Of a stretch of 64,000 bases of DNA, positions 45,768 to 57,795 are shown piece after piece (within the stretch, counting starts at the first letter, position 1; every line of letters starts with the position of its first letter). Below the pieces are notes generated by a model. It was not told the DNA's origin. It did no database searches and saw nothing but the letters and a program-made list of their open reading frames with translations. The stretch comes from Erythroxylum novogranatense (taxonomy: Eukaryota; Streptophyta; Magnoliopsida; Malpighiales; Erythroxylaceae), in contig CM057230.1 of assembly GCA_029891385.1 (NCBI GenBank), forward strand, positions 32,877,402-32,941,401, given 5' to 3'. The position numbers and the translations under genes are program-made.

Positions 45768-48165
45768 TCATTGATGGCTCTTTAGGAGTTCTGTCATCAT
45801 CTTCTTCAGATCATTCATCGTCTCCTTGATCTCATTGACTTCTCCACGTAATCTACTGAGTTCTTCTTGTGAGTCAATGGATGAGGAGGCTTGATCAACA
45901 TTTGCTGAAGGAGGAGTGAACGCAATTGTCGTAGTATAAGTATCAGAGGTAGGAATGTATTCATCATTGATCTCAATAGTTGGTGGACGAATAAATGTTT
46001 CCACTTCAGGAAGATCTAAGTCAAACGGAGGTAGCATCAAGAATCGCCTTCCTCATAGGGTATGCCTTCAACTTGATGAGAGCGAAGGTACCAGATAAAG
46101 GCCTGATAAGCAAAACTGCCTGAACAAGGAACTCAATAAACGTCCCTGTTATTATTCTTCCTCCCACTGGACAGTCTTCCTGCTTGTCATTATGACTGCA
46201 ACTAGCTCCATCTTGATTCTCATTCGAAGCGCATGCATCATCAATTCTACGCACTTCTTCTTCAAATTGATCTGCGGACAGATCATCGCGAATTTCTTCC
46301 TCAGGAAATAGCTTTGATTTCCCCTTAGTCAAATCCAAAGGATATCTTGGCTGGATATCTGGTACAATCTTTATTTCCGTCTTTTCTAAGATTGGAAAAA
46401 TAGTACACGGCTTACAGGAAATTTTTGTAGGGTATGGCTTTGTAGCAGCATCCCTCAAAGCATAGTAGAACATCTTTTCATCTTCTTTGAGTAAGTTCCA
46501 CGTGTCACTATTTATTGACATAGATTGTACAAGAACTACTGTCTTCTTCATTGGTTGACTATCGATGGCGATAGCAGTCGTCCTGGTAACATAATAAACT
46601 ATTTTGATCTTCAGCTTTTGTTTTCTCAAAAACTTATGATAGTTGTATACCATCAAACAGGGTTCATCATTATCCGAGTCTGATTCTGCTTTTGCCTCTG
46701 GTTGTGCTTCAATGGGATTCTCCTGAACCAAGCTTTCCTCCACTGGTTCTTCCTGTTGAGCAATGGGGATTTCCTGAACTCTGCTCTGCTCAGTTTCTTT
46801 TTCTTTTTGAGCATCATCAGGGGTTTCTTTCTTTTGACTAACCTCCTCAACAGTTGAGATGGTCTTCTTCCGACTAATCTTCTTAGTCTTGTCTTCTGCT
46901 TCAGTCAGTCGTGATGATTTCTTCACTAGAGATTTTTCTCTCTCAGATTCTGATTTTCTTTTCTTCTCAGTTTTTTTGGCTTTTCTGGCTGTATCCTCTT
47001 CCTGAATAGAAACTAACGATCTTGTAACTCTAGGTGCACGAGATTGACAAGATTGTTCCTGACTCTGTTCTCTGGCAAGCTTTTCTTCTTGTTGCCTTAG
47101 AGTCCGGATCCTTGGTGATCTCTTCGCCTTTTTTGTAATTCCACTTAAAAGACTTTCTCCTTGTCTTTTTGGCACATCTTCTTCTGTCCTTCGAGGTAGA
47201 CTTACTTCGCTTTGAGGACTTGTCAGTTTCATCAGCGGTCTTCCCGTCAGTCTTCTTATTTCTTCTGTAGGCGATTTTATTCTCACTTGAGTTGGAGAGC
47301 TTCAAGCGGGAGTCTTCTTCGAGACACGCTCCCCCTCAATTCTTGTTCTCCTTGAAGAGTCGGCTTCTTGTTTACCTACGGTCCTCAGACCCATTCGCCC
47401 TATTGTGATTGAATCAATCTTACTCTTCACTAGTACAATCCTTCTATTTCCTCTGTGGAGAAGGATTCCAGATTCCTTAAAAATCCTTGTGAGAAGCATA
47501 CCGTAAGGATAACTAGTTGTATCCTTCATCCCTTTAATCATATAGTGAAGGATTAAGAAGAGTAAATCGACAGGGTTGCGATTTAGCAGATAGAACAAGC
47601 ATTGTTCATCCAAAGTTGTCACCAAATGTCTTGAACCTGCTCTGGGTATTATGCAATTAAATGTAATAGCGTGAAGAACCCTAGCCTTCTAATCAAACTA
47701 GAGGTCTTCCTCTCGATGAGTCATTGGCTCCATATAGTTGTCTTCGACATCTTCTTCTCTCATGCTAACTCGACATCCAACCGCCTTGTAGATGTAATCT
47801 CACCAACCGATGGACAATCACCACCTTTTAATCAGCTCCTTAGTCACAACAACAGATATGCCATCTACTGAAGATACCACAGTGTTGTCTACAAGTTGAG
47901 CGTTCTTCCAAAACTCATACACTTCGTCAGTATAGACTGGTTCTCGAACCTCAAAGAAATTCCTCCACCCAGCTCTTTCAATCTCTGGTTCTACATCCAA
48001 GCCATCATTTCTCAATGACTCGAAGTCTACATGCCTTCCGAAAATCATAGCTGCTTCCATTGTTTCAGAACAAAAACTGTCTCTAGTTAGTTTTTCGTCT
48101 AGGGTAGGATGATTGAAAGAGTTTTGAAAGCAAGATGAACCGTCTGGAGATGAGAGCAACCGCAA
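45768..48165 (-). pseudogene. Long charged ORF, 'putative plant transposon protein'-like
   Basis: A single minus-strand frame runs from 48165 to 46021, about 715 codons, broken only by nonsense codons (47818, several near 47650-47790, and 47302). A frameshift then leads to the tail 46040-45768. The N-terminal part (WRNFFEVREPVYTDEVYEFW) and a later block (LILHYMIKGMKDTTSYPYGM) resemble the 'putative plant transposon protein' domain found in many plant LTR elements. The middle is a long Lys/Glu/Arg/Ser-rich, probably disordered region. The C-terminal tail (LSRLRGEVNEIKETMNDLKK) is a likely coiled coil. It lies between two LTRs just upstream of the polypurine tract. No gag, protease or polymerase is present, so the element is non-autonomous. 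Function unknown. Confidence 0.75.
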
Positions 48166-48429
48166 TGATATCAGCTTCAGGCAACTTGAAAGGTCTTATC
48201 ACGCGTATTCTAGAATCATAGGGATTCTGAAAATCGTCTCACATTTCCCTCAAAAACTTCCTTGTCAGAGAAGTTACTAGCTGTAACTCACTGTATCTGA
48301 ATTGTGTATTCCCCTTTTTTATGATTCTTTTGAAACTGTGTGTTAGAAGTTAAATTCTTTACAGAATTTTTGTTAGATTCTAATTGATCAAAACTTTTGA
48401 GTACTTTGTTTATGAACTAGGTAGTAATA

Positions 48430-49515
48430 AAACTTGAATCTAAAACAGAAATAGAGAATGAGAGTGGTTGACACTTCATAAATTTGATGAATTTTATTGA
48501 ATAATAGAAAATTAAATATATAAGGCAAATTTTATAAAGAAGAATTAAATATATTATATTGAAAATATTAAAGGTATAATATGAAGACTATCAAATGTTT
48601 TGTTATTGATTAAGTTTGTTATTAATTAAGGATTAAAAGAATATAAGGTAATAATAATTAATATGAAGGGTGAAAAAGTTAATTGATTATATAGTTAAGG
48701 AGATTAACTTTTTATAATGAGTCGAAAATATTAATTAATTGTTATTTAAGCATAACTAAAAAGGATTAATTGTTTAATTTAATTGCTTATATTATTATAT
48801 AATTTTAATGTATAAATCAATATGAAAATTAAAAATGTGTAATTAAATTATTAAAGAAATTTACTAATTTATGAGCCTCTTCGTGTCTCTACAACCAAAG
48901 ATTCTTTCACACTTAGCCTCTGCAGGTATCTATACTACTTTCTCTCGTAAAAGTATTTAAACGCTTGTTACAAAGAAAATAGCTCTCGGCTAAATTTGCA
49001 CTTAACGCTTTTACGATCACTTTTCTCACGTTGTCTAACTTTGCAATCTTGCTTCGACTTGTATTTATAGCCTTCGTCTCTAATCGGTTCTTGATTCTTG
49101 TTTCTTGAATCTTTAAAGAAACGTTAATCATTGAGTTCAGAACTAACTCGAATCGACTCTTGCGCTCGCTTCTTGATTCTTCTTCGCGCCTCGTTATACG
49201 CATCTTCGCTCTTTTACTATTTGCATCTGCGTCGCTTTACTATTCGCTCTGGCTCGCTTTCGTCTCGAGTCCGCTTTGCTTAACGCCTGCTTTTTGTGTC
49301 TGCCTGCTTTTGTGTCTGCGTCTACCTTGCTTAGCGTTTGCATCTACTTTGTGTCTGCGTCTGCTTTGTTTAGCGTTTGCTTTGTGTCTGCGTCTTGCTT
49401 TAGGTCTCGGCTACTTTGTGTCTGTGTCTACTTGACATCGTCTGTGTTCTTTTTTTTTGCATTCTTTTTGTTATTCATCAAATTCATATCTAAGTAAAGT
49501 CATTTGTACTTAACA
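48430..49515 (-). mobile_element. LTR, right copy of the 'cgtctgc' family
   Basis: Ends gtacttaaca at 49515, followed by atctcccccttttt, the polypurine tract of a second internal copy. It shares 'gagaatgagagtggttgaca' (48455), 'cttgtttcttgaatctttaa' (49096) and the 'tgcgtctgctttg' tract (49320-49420) with the LTR at 44945-45497. It is longer because of an inserted A+T-rich block and extra sequence at 48880-49090. The boundary at low coordinates is uncertain. Confidence 0.7.
48474..48876. mobile_element. Candidate A+T-rich MITE inside the LTR
   Basis: A 0.4-kb A+T-rich block absent from the sister LTR. Its edges, ttcataaattt on the left and taatttatgag on the right, form an 11-bp imperfect inverted repeat. 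No clear target duplication is visible, so the superfamily is not assigned. Confidence 0.45.
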
Positions 49516-49739
49516 ATCTCCCCCTTTTTGATGATAACAAATTATATACAAAAGAAAACAAATTACAAAGTTTTGAAGAAAACAAAACTTATCTTCGTAA
49601 CTTCTTCTTTGACTTCTTCCTTTCTTCGCTCGCTTTACCACACCTTCTTTTCTCGAACACCTCTTTTTTTTCTCGCTAATTTCTTCTCCCTTGTTCATTC
49701 TCTTCTTTTCTGCTCTTATTCTCCCCCTATTTGTTATAA

Positions 49740-50620
49740 TAAAAAATGATTAACGATGGTGGCTCTTTAGCAGTTCTATCATCATCTTCTTCAGATCATT
49801 CATCGTCTCCTTGATCTCATTGACTTCACCACGTAATCTGCTGAGTTCATCTGGTGGGTCAATCGACGAGGAGGCTTAATCAACATCTGCTGAGGGAGGA
49901 GTGAATGAGATTGAAGTAGTATAAGCATCTGACGTCGGAATGTATTCTTCATTTATCTCAATCATTGGTGGACGAATAAACGTTTCAGCTTTAGGAAGAT
50001 CTAAGTCAAATGGAGCAGGCAGCATCAACAACTGTCTTCCTTACAGGGGTAATGCATCTACTTGAATAGACAGTGTATTGGTCAGAGGTCTAATACGCAG
50101 AACTGTCTGAACAAGGAGCTCAATAAATGTCCCTGTTATTACTCTTCCCCCCACTGGACAGTCTTCCTTCTTGTCAGTATAGCTGCAGCTCGCTTCATCT
50201 TTATTCTGTGTAGAAGCGCATGCCTGATCAATTTTTCGCACTTCTTCTGATATTTGATTTGCGGACAGATCATCACTAGCTTCTTCCTCAAGAAATAATT
50301 TTGACTTCCCCTTAGTCAAATCCAGAGGGACTCTTGGCTGGATATCTGGTGCAACCTTTATTTTCATGTTTTCAGTAATCGAAAAAATAGTGCACGGTTT
50401 GCAGGGACGTTTTGAAGGGTATAGCTTAGTAGCACCATCCCTCAAAGCATCGTAGAAAGTCTTTTCATCTTCTTTTAGTAATTCTCATGTGTTACTATTA
50501 ATCAACATAGGTCGTACCACAGCCACTATCTTCTTTACTGGTTGACTACAGATTGCAATAGTAGTTCTCCTTCTAGTAACAACTTCCACCAAAAATGTTC
50601 TTTTGCACTGTAGTCATATT
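49740..50620 (-). pseudogene. Second, truncated copy of the charged transposon ORF
   Basis: Parallel to 45768-46600. The open part 50041-50445 (PRVPLDLTKGKSKLFLEEEA, CPVGGRVITGTFIELLVQTV) aligns with the C-terminal half of the longer copy (YPLDLTKGKSKLFPEEE, CPVGGRIITGTFIEFLVQAV). The coiled-coil tail follows at 49745-50035 in another frame, again with the LSRLRGEVNEIKETMNDLKK block. Similarity ends abruptly near 50600. It belongs to a second internal domain sharing the LTR at 48430-49515. Confidence 0.85.
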
Positions 50621-52984
50621 TGGAACATTAAATTTTACGGGAAGAAAGAAATAACATGCATGCACGTTATGTCACATCGTGCATACTTATATTGAATAAT
50701 CAGGTTTCAATTATTTACGAAATCTATATATAACTTAAGATCTCAATCATCATTTATATAAAAATTGAATTTCAATTATCGTAATAAAATGAATTTTCAC
50801 GCAACAACATACTTTGTTCAATATAAAACGATCATTTAACATATATATTTCCTAAACATAACAAACTTACAGGGAATATAGTTAACTAGTTCCTGTGATA
50901 AAAACCCTCGAAGCTCAACATGCAATAACTTTAATTATTTCAAGTGGAAAAGCCTATAGGGTATAAAGTTCTCTTCTTTTCTTTTTTGTCATAAATATCA
51001 TCACCAATGAACTATATGCTTTTGCATTAGGCAAAATCCAAATTACAGAATATTCTTAAGAGCTCGCCTTCTCGTTATGGCAATATTGAGCCTAAAGCCG
51101 TGTACTTTAACTCAACATCTGCAAAAGCAATCAACCTCCAAAATACAACTCTTATATTAAGCTATTAACAATAATAATATATTACTTTAGATCTTGTACA
51201 GGCAATAATAACATCTAGAATAATTGTGCTAACATGATTAAGACACGTCTTATCTATGTTGCAATTGCAAAGTCTAAGTTTGCTCATTATAATGGTAATT
51301 TTCTTGAAAACAAATTTTAAGAACTAAAGGCTTGTTAATTGCTTACAAACCTAAATATCATATTATTGAATTAATCAAATTTATAATTATAATTATTTTG
51401 TTTTAATTAAAACTCATTTTTAATTTTTATTGAACTAATCAAATTAAATTTTGAATTTTGAATTGATTAGTAACTTGTTCCTAATTACTAATAAAATAAT
51501 CTCATTCATTTATTTTAATTAAACGTAAAAGTTATTTTATTGAACCCATGAACTTAATGATTTAAATTCAATTAGAAACTTATTTCTAGTTATGATTAAA
51601 ATAATCAATTTTAATGAATATAATTTATACTTTGTCTAAACACTTACTTTTAAGTATTATTAATAATGCATGTGAATTAGAAACTTGTTTCTAAATAAAA
51701 TTTATTAATGAACTAATCAAATTAACTATTATATATATAATATAATTGTTTTTCTCTAGCCAAAATTGGGTTATCAACCAGCCAATCCTCTAGGCCCAAG
51801 TTCACAATCCAAATCCAAATCCAAATTGGGTTGTTGATTCCTTCAACAGAATATTTCAAGTATGAAATAATATATTCATCAACCTAAATTTTAAACACAA
51901 TTTTTAAATTCAAATTTTAAATTTTAAATTTTAATTATTTTTTAATTTTATTGACTCCTAATTAAATTTAAAATACTTTCTAGAAATAGGTTCAATTATA
52001 TTTCAATTACATTGAAATTAATTAATTGAACTCCTTAAAATTAAGAAAGGTAACTTTCTTAATTATCTAATAAATATGTTTCTTAATTAAATTTATTCAT
52101 TTTAATTTGATTTGGCTTAAGATAAATTTATTATTTTATTTATTTATAGAATTATTATTTTATTTATTTAATTGAATAATAAATTTATTAATATATTAAA
52201 CATTTATTTTCTTGATTAATTTGAAAAGATGTTTTCATTATTAATTAAAAATAATTAATTTATTAGAGAAGTTATTGTCTTGATTAATTTGATAAGCTAT
52301 TTTGGTGCTTTCATTTATTAATTAAACAATGAGCTTTCTTTAATATTTTAAAATAGTTTTCTAATTTTCTAAAGAAAATTTTCTAGTTAATTAAGAAAAT
52401 AATCTCTAAATAAATAATATAAAGAACTTTTTAATTAAATTAAAAATTTTAATTTTAATATTGAAAGTAATTTTGATTAATATTGTAAAATAGTTCTAAA
52501 ATTAATAAAAATTATAGTTAGAATAGAAATAGTTTTCTAATTTTATTTAGAATGTCACTTGTTAAATTTTGAAAAAAACTTTTTATAAATTATATGTCAT
52601 TAGTATAATTAATTTAAATTATACATCAATTAATTTCACTATAAAATTATTATTTTAAGTTTTGATCCTATATAAATAAAATTTTGCTCCACTAAAAATA
52701 AAATGTTGCCCCACTCAAAAAACTTTCGGATCCATCCCTAGTTTGAATGGAAAGAATTTTCAATTTGAATTTGAAAATTATTTTTATATCAAACTAAAAT
52801 TTTATTTATAATAGGAATTTAATTAATTTAGGAAATGAGTTTAATATAATTTAATTATCCAAGGAATTGGAAACATCGTTTTAGATTTTGAAAATTAATA
52901 ATTATAATCAAACATAGCTTAACTGCTTTTATGCATATTGTTTGATTATCATTTCCTTTCATTATTATAAGAATAAACTAGAAT
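50621..52984. other. A+T-rich spacer, nothing recognised
   Basis: 2.4 kb with abundant TTAATT and AAATTT runs. The only notable block is 51770-51845, where ccaaattgggtt occurs twice around a 'tccaaatccaaatccaaa' tandem. No coding signal. Confidence 0.5.
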
Positions 52985-53370
52985 TACATTTAATTGTTAG
53001 TCTTGTTAAGTAAATTCAAAGTTTCTTTAATACAAATATATTTGGTCTTATAACAAAGGATTTAACTTAACTAAATTTATGTATTTGGATCAAAGAAACT
53101 CATAACTATATGAATTTAGAGATAGAGCTAGAAATAATATAAAGGTTATAATTTGATAAGAATTGTCATTTAATAGATTTCGGAATCACATAAAATGTGA
53201 TTGATAAAGTTGTTATCTGCTTAATTTAGGTTTAATTGATTTATTAAGCAAACTCAAGATCAAATAAACTTGAATGGGATCCTAGCCCACTAAACAGTTT
53301 AGGGTAGTCTTTTTGGAATAATGTTGAGGGTTATTATTTCAAATAAAATGGTATGAGTAATCAAATATAG
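52985..53370 (+). repeat. Second copy of the LTR-related repeat at 1-420
   Basis: Shares ordered blocks with the left edge of the window: 'tttaatacaaatatat', 'taactaaatttat', 'gaattgtcatttaatagatt', 'cacataaaatgtgattgata', 'gaatgggatcctagcccact' and 'gggttattatttcaaataaa'. Similarity ends near 53370, just before the gypsy-type sequence. No copia coding region is attached here, so it is a detached LTR piece. Confidence 0.75.
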
Positions 53371-54519
53371 ACGCGTCTAGGGAGTAGGAGAGCCCTCAGG
53401 GTATGCACTAACTCCCCTCGAACTCGAGGCTCGATTCAAGAATGATGTTTCGTGGGCTTAAAGTTTAATACAATGAGCTCGTGGCTTTACGCTATCGCTC
53501 CGATCACAACTGTCATTATCTGATCATGCTTTTATGCATGAATGCATATGCTCTAATTTCCATTTACAGTCATTCATATATCAGTGCCATTTTCACTTCC
53601 TTCGGACCTTCGGTCCGGTATTTCAGTCATAGACATTTACAATTTTATTTCATTGATGCATTCATGATCATTTATACACAATAGCACTCCAATATCAAGT
53701 TCTCAATATTTCGGACACCCATGGTCCGAAATCAATCAAAATCAAACACACATATCCATCCATTATCTCCACATGGTATCAGTGCATAATATTTAACACA
53801 CATAGGTTGAGGAACCAACTAAGTTACTCACCTGTACTTCCGAGCTACAGCCTGGAAGTCCCAGCAATGTCCGTAGAATATTGATCCATCGGAGCCTCTA
53901 TAACAATCAAATAATTTCCATTACGAAATGCACAGTCAAAATAATTTAATGATGCACATGCCTTGAATAAAGGATGTACTATGTTGGAACCCCTCCCCGG
54001 TGAGTTGCGTGCCCGACGTCCTACGTGACATCTGGACGCGCATCTCACGAGGTAGGAATTCCTCACCACGAAAGAAACCTCAAATCGAACTTAATTTAAC
54101 GTCATCCGAACAAAACTTGATAAATTCACCCTAATTATCTTCCAATAAAATTGATTTGCTTAGGGCCCATAATTAGATCTGATTCCTAAGCTTACATGAA
54201 ATTCCATATCGCTAGGTCATTTAGAATCAGAAATCGCCTCAATCGGATCTCTATAGCTCACAAAATCGCCCGAAAATGGAATTACATTCAAAACCGTTAC
54301 GTAATTTACTCTCTTTAATATTATCCGTAAAGTCCGACCAAAACCCGACACTCTCATTTTACCAAAAAGGGGTATAAATTTTTTTTAGAAATTCTACACT
54401 TCGAAAATCATGAAAATCGGAGGTCAAACGGAGAAGAAACGAATAAAATAGGAAACGGGGTTTAATTTCTCCAAATTGAAAATTCAACTTTTAAAACTAA
54501 TGAAACTTCTCTAACTTTA

Positions 54520-55545
54520 AACTTTAATAACTTTTCATCCCGAAACCCGAATTTTGAAAATTTGATATCAATAAAAAGTTAAAAAGAAGCTCTACAATTT
54601 CCTAGAAGGATTTAAGAACTAATTTGGCCATTAAGGGGATCAAGAATTGCTTCAAAGTTTCAGCCCAAACTCAAATTTTCCTACACAATGCCAAAAGTTT
54701 GTAAATTCATATCTTTTAGCACACAAGTCTAAAAATGTCATATTTTACCTCCTTGGAAAGATAAAGAGGTAATTTACAACTTTCATGAAGAGTGAAAAAG
54801 TCATTTTAGTCATTTAAAGAGGTAAAAATACCCTCAAAGTTTCTGCCTATAAAAATACCAATGGAACAGTAAATTGACCAAATAAATAGTACCTATAATC
54901 TTTCTAACCTTATAACTTTTTATTCTTAACTCCAATAATTGTAAATGATACCTCGTTGGAAAGGGGAAAAGATAATCTACATGTTCTATGAAGGATGGAA
55001 AAACCAAAACAAGCTCTAAAGGGGTGAAAAACCCTTCCAAAGGTTCTGCGCAAAATTGCCAATTAAACAGTAACTGCACTAGGTCTAAACCCCATAACTT
55101 TTTACTCATAACTCGAAATAAGGCATAGAATACCTCATTAGAAAGAAGAAAGGATTATCTACAAGTTTTATGAAGGGAGAAAAAGTTAATTCAATCATTT
55201 AGAGAGGTAAAAATACTCTCAAAGGTACTGCCTGCAAAAATTCAATAAAACAGTAATTCAATTCAAATGAATAGTAACTGTTATCTTCTCAATCTCATAA
55301 CTTCTTCATCCTAAGTCTAAATTTGACCAATTATACCTCATTGGAAAGAGGAGAAGACAATCTACATTTTCTATAAAGAAAGAAAAAATCAAATCTGTCT
55401 TTAAGAGGGTGATAAACCCCTCCAAAGGTTCTGCAAAATTTTAGTGGATAACAACAGTAGCTGAAACCTTTCAGCTCTCATAACTTTTTCATTTTAAGTC
55501 CAATTGTGACGAATTACATATCATTAGAAAGCTCTTAATATGTAC
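54520..55545 (-). repeat. Degenerate ~180-205 bp tandem array in gypsy LTR
   Basis: A recurring block 'cataacttttt(c/a)atyctaa-tcc', about 30 bp before 'tacctcattggaaag', appears near 54710, 54905, 55093, 55298 and 55480, with a weaker start at 54525. Between them recur 'aatctaca(t/a)gtt-tatgaag' and 'aaaggttctgc'. Spacing varies from about 180 to 205 bp, and units are diverged. Confidence 0.75.
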
Positions 55546-57129
55546 TACAATCTTCAAGAAGACATCTCACTGAAAATCTCGCTCTAAACTACTCGAAAAC
55601 CCAAAACAAGTGGCTGTTCAATTTGGAAAAAATTGGACAGCACTTCCCCTAAAAATGCTCTAGCCAAAACTTCAAGTTGCTCTTCTAAACTCCATTACCT
55701 GCATAAGGTAAACTCAATATCCAAACTTCCGCAACACATCTCAAACCAAATATCCCAATTCCAATGGCAGTAACACACTCTTAGGCATCTATCTATTTCA
55801 AAACCTAAATAAAATACAAGCTCATCCTTACTTTTGTCAAATTCAACCATACATTAATACATGTTTAGAAAACATGTACAAGATACATTTGAAATTCAAA
55901 ACTCTTACATTTACATGGAAACAAGTAAATACAAAGGTTTAGAGGGCATTTTAGCCTAAATACATCAAAGTTTCAAGGAACAAAATACGAAATACAACAT
56001 TAGTTCCAAAATGCTATCTAAAGCTTTATTTTCTTAAATACAACTTCAAAAGCAAAAAAAACATCGGAGTATGCCTCAATCCCGATGTGGAGACTCGGTT
56101 TCTCGCTCAACATCTGTGGAGGAGAAAAGGGGGGTGAGCTCGACGGCTCCGTGGGTAATAATTGAATAATCAAGGAATAAGCAAAACATTATACGTTCAT
56201 TTTCTTTCAAAATCAATGTCACATAGATCAAACATGTTCAATTTCTCAATCTCTTCACCCAATTCATCATATCAAAGAAGTTACAAATCACATATCACGA
56301 AAACACATCAAAAGTGGTTCGGGTGGATCCGAAACAGAACGTACTACACAATCCCGCGAAACGGTCATGTGTAGCTGTGACTTATAGGAATCCCTGAGAG
56401 GAACTCCAATGCCTCTAGCGGGCAGGCGGGAGAAGCCTATGGGTAAACAGGTGCACCTGACTCTTATGGGACCACCACAAACCCAAAGTAAACATGCAAA
56501 TCACATAATTTATAAGCATTAGCCACAATGACCCTTACAAAATGTCACTTTCACACAATTTGCACATAATCGCCAAGTTCACATATCTGAACCTTTTTCA
56601 CTTAACAAATCATTTAATAAGCACTTCCAACATAAACTTACATACAAAAGATACTTTATACAAATTATAATCAACAAAAAGAGTAATTAATTTAAAATTA
56701 TTAAGTCATTGGAAAGCATAATTAACCTTTAGTATAAAAACGTTAAATAGCCTATTAACTCAATTATTAAGAAAATCACCCACCTTAAATTCCTTTAGCT
56801 TGTAGGATGGTCAAATGACCTTGCTTCTTCCTCCACTAGCCTCACTTCACCTTCATTAAACATGATTATCCCATAAGCATAAAAGATAGCAAAATTTAAC
56901 TTTATAAGGAATGGGAAAACATGAATTAACAACTACCCAACCTTACCCATACCTTAACTAAGCTATTTAAACCAAAACCTACCTAAAAAAACCAAGAATT
57001 TCGAAATTCTCTTACCTTAGGACAAAACCCACGAATTTCTCTTTTTGCTTCCAAGGAAAGATTAAACTCTTCCTCTTCCTCTTTCTTCCTAAAGATCACT
57101 CTAGTTTCCTTTTCTAAAGCAAAATAATA

Positions 57130-57200
57130 CAAAGCTCTTACTTCTTTTCTTCTTCTTCTTCTTATTATTCTTCTTCTTCTTCTTCTTCTTCCTAGCTTGG
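57130..57200. repeat. (CTT)n microsatellite
   Basis: A ctt-rich run with one ttattatt interruption. It gives a false arginine-rich minus-strand frame (56983-57255). Confidence 0.9.
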
Positions 57201-57668
57201 CCGAAAGTCTCCTCTTCCCTTTCTCTATTGTAAGTTTCGTATGTCTTAGAACCAACTAAGGTGACTTTGTTTCTTAACTTTAAAAACCTAAGCCCCTTTC
57301 ATCCAAAACTACGTCATTTCACTAACTCTTCTTTTTCCGTAACACTTTCGTATCTCTCCTTCACCATATGGCTTTTCCCCATTTAATTCAATTCTTCCTC
57401 ATATCATTTAATGTCATGTAAAATGGGCTAAAGGCCCATCTTGATAAACCTTAACCTTTAAAACCTAAGCAAACTTCCTAATTTATGCTAACTCCATCTT
57501 ATGCCTTTAATTTCTAAGAATTTCTTAAAATTCTAATTTTAACTAAATCCTTTCAATTTATTTCTATTAACTAAACACTAAAATCCCAAATAATTCTAAC
57601 TAAATAGAATTAATCAATCTAAACCTCAAAATAAAGAAAACAAGCTTAAAGCGAATCGGGGCCCAACA

Positions 57669-57795
57669 TTTCTCCCCCCTTAAAAGAATTTCGTCCTCAA
57701 AATTCGTACCTGACATACTGAAGAGATGGGGATACTTCTCCTTCATAGCTTCCAATGGCTCCCACGTGGCCTCTTCCACGATGGCCTTTTCTCAT
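57669..57795 (-). pseudogene. 3' end of Ty3/gypsy pol
   Basis: Reading the minus strand from 57795: EEATWEPLEAMKEKYPHLFS, then a short tail into FEDEILL and the purine-rich ttaaaagggggga before the LTR start. EATWEPL followed by a hydrophobic end is the chromodomain-like C-terminus of plant chromovirus-type gypsy integrases. Similarity stops at about 57795, where another LTR's sequence begins ('ctcatcgcgacatc'), so only about 35 codons remain. Confidence 0.75.

Larger units (their letters stand above)
53380..57668 (-). mobile_element. Ty3/gypsy LTR region (minus strand)
   Basis: The high-coordinate boundary is sharp: ...gggcccaaca at 57668 is the complement of an LTR start TGTTGGGCCC. It is followed at 57669 by the complement of a polypurine tract and the 3' end of gypsy pol. 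Further left are LTR-typical stretches: a 'gggtgagctcgacggctccg' block (56131), G+C-richer blocks at 53990-54050, and a long tandem array. The low-coordinate end was not found. 4.3 kb is long for one LTR, and two overlapping elements are possible. Confidence 0.6.

Noticed and set aside
45768..48165. Charged ORF as an env-like third ORF of a SIRE-type copia element
   Set aside because: No signal peptide, transmembrane segment or cleavage site is visible, and no copia polymerase is next to it. The G-rich polypurine tract alone is not enough.
53985..54065. G+C-richer block with 'ggtgagttgcgtgcccgacg' as a tRNA or structured RNA
   Set aside because: No cloverleaf pairing or A/B boxes could be drawn, and it lies inside gypsy LTR sequence.
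56983..57255. Arginine-rich minus-strand frame
   Set aside because: Produced by the (CTT)n microsatellite in the gypsy LTR; no conserved domain.
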